Under the pieces are notes generated by a model, which saw only the letters and a program-made list of their open reading frames with translations, was not told where the DNA came from and made no database searches. From Bimastos eiseni (Eukaryota; Annelida; Clitellata; Crassiclitellata; Lumbricidae), in assembly GCA_959347315.1 (NCBI GenBank), contig OY365806.1:56788350-56852349 (forward strand): 64,000 bases of DNA, written 5' to 3'. This document shows, piece by piece, positions 57,491 through 64,000 of this stretch (position 1 is its first letter; each line of letters begins with the position of its first letter). The translations under genes were made by a program, and so were the position numbers.

Positions 57491-59853
57491 ACTGTTGGGG
57501 GAAACACCAGATCGTTAAGATGGAATGGGAGAATACTAGCCAACAATTAACAATTAATGGTGCAGCAATTGGTAGAATATAGAACAAGTCTTTACACATA
57601 TATATGCCTCTTTAGATCTTAGTTTAATCCTTTAATGATGATCTGCGTTGGTTTCTCGGTCACTTTTATTACATGCTCATCATTAAAGAGTTACGTCTGA
57701 CATGAACCAGCTTCTATGGTGCTCTAGTTTCTCTGTCTTTTCTGTAAATCTGTCAGTTTAAGAAACAAAGAAAATTACTTTTTAAGTTCTTGACTAGTTG
57801 ATTAATGTTTATTGTGGAATTTTGTTCATTAGCATAAATGTAAATCTTTCTTTGTTATTGGTATGACTGTTTGCATATTTTTATATCAAATGTACAGTTT
57901 TTTTAAGTTATAATAAGGCGTTTTATGATGGAAGAGCTGAGTTCGTAGATTGGTGCTTATAACTGACGAAGAATATCGTGCTCCATTGGCCTGGTGGTTA
58001 AGGAATTATGCCTGGATGCTGTGTTTTCCACGATATGTGAGGGACTGCTCGGTGTTGGGGTTCTGTGTTGCTGGCCTGTATCCTGTCATTCTTTTCAGTG
58101 CTAAATAGTCCATATTCTTTTAACATGTTGTCTACTGTCAAATGTGAATCGGAATATCCATTGATGCGTTCCAACATAATATTCAGCAACCTCACTCCTT
58201 GTTGTTACATTGGTATCTACATATAATTACACTTGCATAGAGATTACGCCAGACCTGCTCTACATGTCTATAGTTGCACCGTTTGCTTATTGATTCAGTT
58301 CACTTTCATTCTTGAGTCTGTTCCACTGCTTTAGGTACTACTAATTGCATTGTAATGGCTGTCAAAATATGAACATTGTGAACATGCCATCACTACATGG
58401 TGAGTTAAGTAGGTAGCACCCCCAAAATAAAACTTCTATTTTCTCTAAACTTCTCTAGTTTATGTTTAGTTTATGTGATGCAAATGATTTCCATGTCTGT
58501 TTTCTATATTTTGAATAAGAAAAAATCCTTTTTTGGCCAAAAGTTTGGCAGTAACAATTTCATTGTGTTGGCTAATTTGAAATTTGATTTTAAATCTGGG
58601 AAAAGCACTTGGCAAAAAATTTATTGTCTAGAAATTTTTTAACAAAACACATGCAGCTGTACACATGCAACTCTACAATACATCCAATTACCTTTGCTAA
58701 GAATGCTAATTAATATCAACCAGAACACTATAAAATTTGGGTGTTTTGAGAAATCACCGTTTCAGCTCACTTGGATGATCTAAGTTATACACTGTATACA
58801 GAGTAGGTACTAGGTAGACAGCAATAAAAATAATTTAGTCTTCTGCAGCAAGTATGTATAGCATCCCCAGGTCTGCAAAATGAATACTTCACTAGAGTAG
58901 TTAATATGACGTCTAAGCTGGACATTCCTCACCAATATGGTGAGTTAAGTGGGCTGCATAGGCAAGGGCTCAGTGAATGTACTTTATGTGCATGAATTTA
59001 TTATTTCATTGTTAAAATGAAATTGCTTAAACTCTGTTTTAGATCGAAATACTTAGAAGATTAAATGAAATAATTAACTATAGCCTACAGTGCTGTTTTG
59101 ATTTTAGTAATTGTGTATATTCGACTATTCGTGTGATCTGCATGTTCACAATGTTCATAAATATTTGATTGTCAATAATAATAATCTATTCGTTTAATTT
59201 CAAATTGACAAACAGTTGTATGATTACATGTACAGTACAATAGCAAGTCAGTATGAGTCAGTGGCAATCTGCGAAGTTATTAAACCTATTATTAACATAT
59301 TGAACATGATGAAGTTGAATTAACACCTTAAACAGGATGCAGGCATTCAGGTCAAAGCCCACTGATAGCTGTTGCATCTGATCAAATATATGCACCCAAT
59401 AAATATGCTTATGTCTTTGTGTTAGGGCTGATTTACTGGTATTAATAAACTAAATATCTGTTGCCAGATTGCTGCCTTTCTCTGTGCGTTTGCTGGCATC
59501 AAGCAGATTTCCACTCCATGGTTTCAGATTTTATTAGTGCCGTCTACATCTCACGCTGGTTCTGTCTTCAGAATCGTATCTGCCAGAAAGTAATAAATTT
59601 TACCTCACAGGAAGTATAAATGTATAATAGAAATTATGATTTAGCATATTCGGGAGGAAGTACTTTGATATCTGGCTAATATAAGGATGTCATATATTTA
59701 AATCTGTGTGAATTTTTTTAATTCTGTTTGGTTTTAAGTTTCAAATGCTTACAGTTAAAGAGAAATTTTGCTTTATGGTCACTATCAGTGCAATAAAATG
59801 TACATATTTATGTAGCAATATCTGCAGTCGTGAATAAAATTTTTTGCATGTCA
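57491..59853. other. Upstream region or 5' intron of the kinase gene
   Basis: AT-rich sequence without recognised exons. A splice acceptor TTGCATGTCAG at 59844-59854, 17 bp before the start codon, suggests that this stretch is largely an intron between a non-coding first exon and the first coding exon. Confidence 0.4.
57985..58100 (+). mobile_element. Possible degenerate SINE
   Basis: TTGGCCTGGTGG (A-box-like, one mismatch) lies about 65 nt before GGGGTTCTGTG (weak B box). The match is poor and no tail or target duplication is visible. Confidence 0.25.
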
Positions 59854-59871
59854 GATTTGTAGGTGGGCAAG

Positions 59872-62800
59872 ATGGAACTGAGAGTTGGCAACAGATACAG
59901 GCTTGGCCGAAAGATTGGCAGTGGCTCCTTTGGCGATATTTATCTTGGTGAGCAGATTGTTCAGAAGTGTTGATGGGGGTCTCTGTTTTGTATGAGAATT
60001 TAAAAAAATTCGTTCTAAGATCGCACATGTGCGTTTTCTTCTTTTCTCTGCTGAATCAGTTCTACAGCTTTGAATCAATTTCATTTATTTATCTTTTATT
60101 TGCTCATTATTGTGACAAGAAAATGGTATTGAGGTCGTATGTCCTAATATACTTTTGTGCTCTGACAAACCTGAAAGTATTTGTCTAATTTTTAGGACTG
60201 TTTCTAGCCTAGCACTTGTATGCAACTGTGCCTAAGCTGGAGATGCGTCTGCAGGCATCAGATTCAGTTGAACGTTTTTGAGGTTCCCAACACCTTTCTA
60301 TAAACCTTCAGTCAAATTGCGTGCACAAAATTGCTTACATTATATTAGTCAAGTTCTTGTAATACAATTCTTAGGGAAACTACTTCATGACTACAGATTT
60401 GTCTTGTGTAATTTTTTGTGAATGATGATTGTTAGTGTTGCATTTGAGTATCGTTATTTGCAGGTACTGACGTGACAACCCCAGATGAGGTTGCTATTAA
60501 GTTGGAATGCATCAAAACAAAACATCCACAGCTTCACATAGAAAGCAAGATTTACAAGATCATGCAAGGCGGTGGTGAGAGCTATTTGGTGTTGGTTATT
60601 GCTGAGCAACGCTACATGTGATTTCACTAAATAATGAGAATATACAATTAAACTTCATTATATTGAACCTCAAGGGACCATTAGTATTTAGTTAGAGCTT
60701 CTGTCGAAGTAAGCAAGCCATGCATGTGTGATGTTCTGGGTAATGTAAGTCTGTGACATTTCTGATCTTTGCATCGGAATATTTACACGGCGAACTGAGG
60801 CTGTCAAAGTACATGCACTACAGATCTGTTTCACATGACAATTATGACTTGATGTAAAAAAAACAGACATACATGTAAGTACATAATGAAGCTATATCAG
60901 TCATGTCTCTTGACTGGAGCCTGTCGGGAAACCAAACACTTGTTAATTGTGGTATTCATCAGCCTGCTTCAGCTAGGCCTATAATATGGAGTTGCAGAGC
61001 GCCTCTGTAACTACGACATATCTGGCACTCCACTGTTTGATAAGGATTGAAAGTACCATGTGAAACACACAAAACTTTAACACAGGCAGGTTTGATAACA
61101 CAGAGCTATATTTCTATGTGTTTGCATTAATTGTGGCTGGGCCATAAACTATTCTTCAACATAATTTTAAGTTGGAAATTCTGCTGTGTTTGCTGTATTT
61201 TGATGTCAGGGTGCCTAACAGTTCCAGTTTATACAAAGTAGAATCATTATTATTGAATTTGTAATGAAGAATTGACACAGTATGTAGGGGAAGCAATATC
61301 TCCTGTTAGTGGCTCAAACTATCTTTTTGTGATAGTTAGTCGGGGTCTTTCTCCGACATTATTACAACAACCAAATGCTGATGAAGTCGAAACTTGATGG
61401 GAGACAGTTTTAAAAGCTGGTTGTTTTATTCATGCATGAATTGTTTATTCAAGATGTTTAATTGTTCTTTTGCTGTTAGTTGGAATACCGACAGTTAAAT
61501 GGTGCGGGTCGGAGGGAGACTACAATGTCATGGTGATGGAACTTCTTGGTCCTAGTATGGAAGACCTGTTCAATTTCTGTTCTCGCAGATTCAGTCTCAA
61601 AACAGTTCTTCTACTGGCTGATCAGACTGTAAGCTTATTCGAATTGTTGCTTTGTGTGCTTTGCAATTTATTAGTGATGCATAGTTTTAAAATTAAAATG
61701 TTTCCATGGTTTGATTGGAGTTAATGAATGTATTGATTCAATGCTGGGAAATGTTATCAGCAGATACTGAAAAATAACTTTGATTGCACAGAAAAATGAC
61801 TTTGATTGCACCGATGATTATCAAACAAAAGATGATGGTGATGATGGAAACTTGTCTCATTTAGAATATCCGAACTTACACCATTCTTTTCTGTTATGCT
61901 GTAGCTTTGACCCAGAAACTAGTTTTATTTCATACTCCATTACCACGCATGGCAGAATAGATATATGCTGGTATATGTTTTAAGAATTTCAATTTTTTTC
62001 AGCTGTGTAGTAGGACCATCAGAGTTAAAGTGTTATACACTTTGAAAATGTTTGTATGTGGTAAAACAGGGCTATTCAATTAGCGGCCCGCGGGCCAAAT
62101 CTGTCCCGCGAAGGCCTAACAACTGGCCCGCGGACCTATGCCAAAATTTTAAAATTTTAAGGATTTTTTTTTAAAATCTGTTTTTGAATTATTATTATTA
62201 TAATTATAATTATTTGAATTATATTATATATTTTGCAAATGTATCATTTAAAAAAATTTACTGGAGGGTGCTCAGCAGCCCCCCTCCCCAAACCCTCAGC
62301 AGCCCCCCTCCCCAAACCCTCAGCAGCCCCCCTCCCCAAACCCTCAGCAGCCCCCCTCCCCAAACCCTCAGCAGCCCCCCTCCCCAAACCCTCAGCAGCC
62401 CCCCTCCCCAAACCCTCAGCAGCCCCCCTCCCCAAACCCTCAGCAGCCCCCCTCCCCAAACCCTCAGCAGCCCCCCTCCCCAAACCCTCAGCAGCCTCCC
62501 TCCCCAAACCCCTCCTTGAGCCTCTGGCCCATCACCATCTCCAGATTTCTCTAGTTTGGCCCTTGACTAAATCTAATTGAATAGCCCTGTGGTAAAATAT
62601 ATAATTTTGTTTCTAAAAACTTTTCATCTGATGAAGTTTTGTTGAACTCATCTTTAGATTAGTCGTATTGAATATATTCATTCAAAGAACTTCATACACC
62701 GTGACATAAAGCCAGACAACTTCCTGATGGGGTTAGGAAAGAAGGGTAACCTTGTCTACATCATTGACTTTGGCCTTGCCAAGAAATACCGAGATGCAAA

Positions 62801-62886
62801 GACTCACCAACACATACCATACAGAGAAAACAAAAACTTGACGGGAACTGCTCGCTATGCAAGCATCAATACTCACCTGGGCATAG
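59872..62886 (+). CDS. CSNK1: Casein kinase 1 delta/epsilon, N-terminal exons
   Basis: A Ser/Thr protein kinase of the CK1 delta/epsilon type, which phosphorylates clock (PER), Wnt and other substrates. Four coding exons: 59872-59947, 60464-60574, 61480-61628 and 62658-62886, phases 1, 1, 0, 1, all with GT/AG borders, 188 codons in total. The start [20 protein letters not shown] is the CK1 opening with the glycine-rich loop GSGSFG (exon 1); VAIK with the catalytic lysine is in exon 2; HRDIKPDN and DFG, and the CK1-specific activation region ending [17 protein letters not shown], are in exon 4. The gene is truncated by the window edge; the last ~1.1 kb is intron. A 5' non-coding exon is likely. 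Delta versus epsilon cannot be separated here. All exons are intact, unlike the surrounding elements. Confidence 0.95.
59948..60463 (+). other. Kinase intron 1
   Basis: 516 bp, from GTGAGC to TTGCAG. Nothing else recognised inside. Confidence 0.8.
60575..61479 (+). other. Kinase intron 2
   Basis: 905 bp, from GTGAGA to GCTGTTAG. Nothing recognised except one TAGGCCTA octamer (60974). Confidence 0.8.
62067..62589. mobile_element. hAT MITE with exact 8-bp TSD in the kinase intron
   Basis: A 523-bp element with perfect 17-bp inverted ends CAGGGCTATTCAATTAG, flanked by exact 8-bp direct repeats TGGTAAAA (62059-62066 and 62590-62597). The subterminal GCGGCCCGCGGGCC is palindromic. The interior carries an expanded minisatellite. 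It has no transposase. Confidence 0.92.
62271..62512. repeat. 24-bp minisatellite, about ten copies
   Basis: CTCAGCAGCCCCCCTCCCCA plus AACC, repeated head to tail inside the MITE. Its length is a multiple of three, so three frames stay open and give Pro-rich artefacts. Confidence 0.95.
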
Positions 62887-64000
62887 GTTTGTTGTTCATA
62901 ACTGGTATCAACACATTTTGGTTAACTTAGGTTATTCTGCTTTGGATATAGACATTTTGATCCTTTGGTTAGTTTGTCGTGTATCTGAGCAATATCTGTT
63001 TCATATCATTGCTATTGTTTTCAGGCTTTTGCACTGGTCTTAGGGCTATATATAGCTTTTCCTAGCACTTGGTAACTTACCTTTTTCTTTTGGTATCTAG
63101 AAATCTATGCACTTTTATTTTTAAGATTTCACTTTTAGGACAGACTCCTCATTAGTTTACACAATAGTTAAGAATGTTTAAAAAACAGCACAAAATCTTA
63201 TGTAGTCTAGGTGGATAATTTATGGTAGGAAAATGCACAGATTCATGAGCTGTAGTGAGAAAGTTTGTGAAAATGGATTCCCCCCATGTTTTAGCGTTAA
63301 TTTATGATCAACTTATTCGACATGTACGGCAGTAGTAGGTCTGTTAGTTGCAGTTGTGGCAGCAACAGTATTAATTCTAGTAGGAGTAGCATTAATATCA
63401 GTGGTCCTTATCGCCACATTCCAAGTCTTCATCATCATTTTGGCCGATGTAGTTTTCCTCTACTGTTTTTCCATCTGAAGTGTTGAATAAGAATGATTGA
63501 AAGCATTGAAACTCCTTTTTTGCCGTTATAACTAAGTCGAAATGTTGCCCACTTGGGCATCCTGCTAGCACTAAATTTTACCACATTACAATAGATGCCA
63601 TTTTGGATATGGAGAAAATGTAATATTTGAAATTGCATTGTACTTCAAAATCAAAATAATGCTTATTTTGTTTTGCTACGCTGTTACTAATCATTTGCCT
63701 ATGTTTGGCAATAATAATGGGCATAGGCCTTAAAGTTTTCTACTGTTTTAACATTTATTGATTAAGGCGATGTTACCATTATGTGCCTTAACCTTTATCC
63801 TAGACTAAGACTAAGACCAAAATTTTTGCCTCGAGTATCAAGAGTGGAAACTTCTAAAACGAATCTCAGATTTAGACTACGGACTATGCGCGTTATAATT
63901 ACAAGACCTTGTATACTTTTGAGTTCTAGATCTGCTGACTTTGTTATCCTTTGGTGAGTTATTTTGCCTTGTCGTTAGATACGCCTGCTCTTCAATGTTT
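62887..64000 (+). other. Kinase intron 4 (partial)
   Basis: Begins GTTTGT. No further CK1 exon is visible before the end of the window; the next exon (the region after NTHLGI) lies outside. Nothing else recognised apart from GTAGTAG/AGC-type short repeats near 63330-63390. Confidence 0.7.

Larger units (their letters stand above)
61629..62657 (+). other. Kinase intron 3, carrying a MITE
   Basis: 1029 bp, from GTAAGC to CTTTAG. About half is the hAT MITE at 62067-62589. Confidence 0.8.

Noticed and set aside
62184..62580. Proline-rich frames in the kinase intron
   Set aside because: They are translations of the 24-bp minisatellite in the MITE; the region is intronic.

Overview
This window reads as nuclear DNA of a metazoan, most likely a marine invertebrate. 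It has one intron-containing host gene, very long tetranucleotide arrays, tRNA-derived SINEs, hAT and mariner DNA transposons, degenerate LINEs, a Ty3/Gypsy-family retrotransposon and a large virus-like Polinton (adintovirus-type) element. No bacterial-style operon, rRNA gene or CRISPR array is present. The exact host cannot be named from sequence alone. The Gmr1-like retroelement (gag-protease-integrase-RT order) was first described from deuterostomes, which makes a deuterostome plausible but not proven.

Layout. 1-21440: gene-poor DNA with hAT MITEs (2531-2678, 2777-3024), a CpG-rich stretch (about 4080-4740), tetranucleotide arrays (GTGA x146 at 5841-6424; GTCT x438 at 7223-8974), LINE 3' remnants, a perfect 352-bp tandem duplication (10149-10852), two decayed mariner elements (12403-13590, 17292-18305), a TIR element (15414-16311), a SINE (18309-18577) and a near-perfect 59-nt hairpin (18605-18663). 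21441-40958: the Polinton. Its ends are inverted minisatellite arrays (about 4.15 kb left, 1.25 kb right) plus a roughly 400-bp non-array inverted repeat. Inside are integrase, a zinc-ribbon/PLA2 protein, packaging ATPase, penton, several minor virion-type proteins, hexon, small DNA-binding-like proteins, a discoidin-like fibre gene and protein-primed-type DNA polymerase B. Most genes carry frameshifts or stops, the fibre gene is split by a solo LTR (34609-35576), and polymerase and ATPase are truncated, so the copy looks dead. 41455-45850: a hAT element with an exact 8-bp target duplication and a LINE nested inside it, a second hAT remnant and LINE fragments.

46833-53235: a full-length Gmr1-like LTR retrotransposon with two 536-bp LTRs that look identical by eye and a 4-bp target duplication. 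Its coding region carries several frameshifts, some at homopolymers. 53236-59871: mostly unassigned DNA with two degenerate SINE-like pieces, CATA microsatellites and one NRF1-like site. 59872-62886: four coding exons of a casein kinase 1 delta/epsilon gene; the rest lies beyond the window. One intron holds a hAT MITE with exact 8-bp target duplications and an internal 24-bp minisatellite.

How the parts relate: the only clearly functional host gene is the kinase. The Polinton genes form two divergent blocks, with integrase and PLA2 leftward, the virion genes rightward, and fibre and polymerase leftward again. Many of them start directly after the same A/T motif (TATAAAATG-like), suggesting one shared promoter class. 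All coordinates come from reading by eye; no homology search was run.
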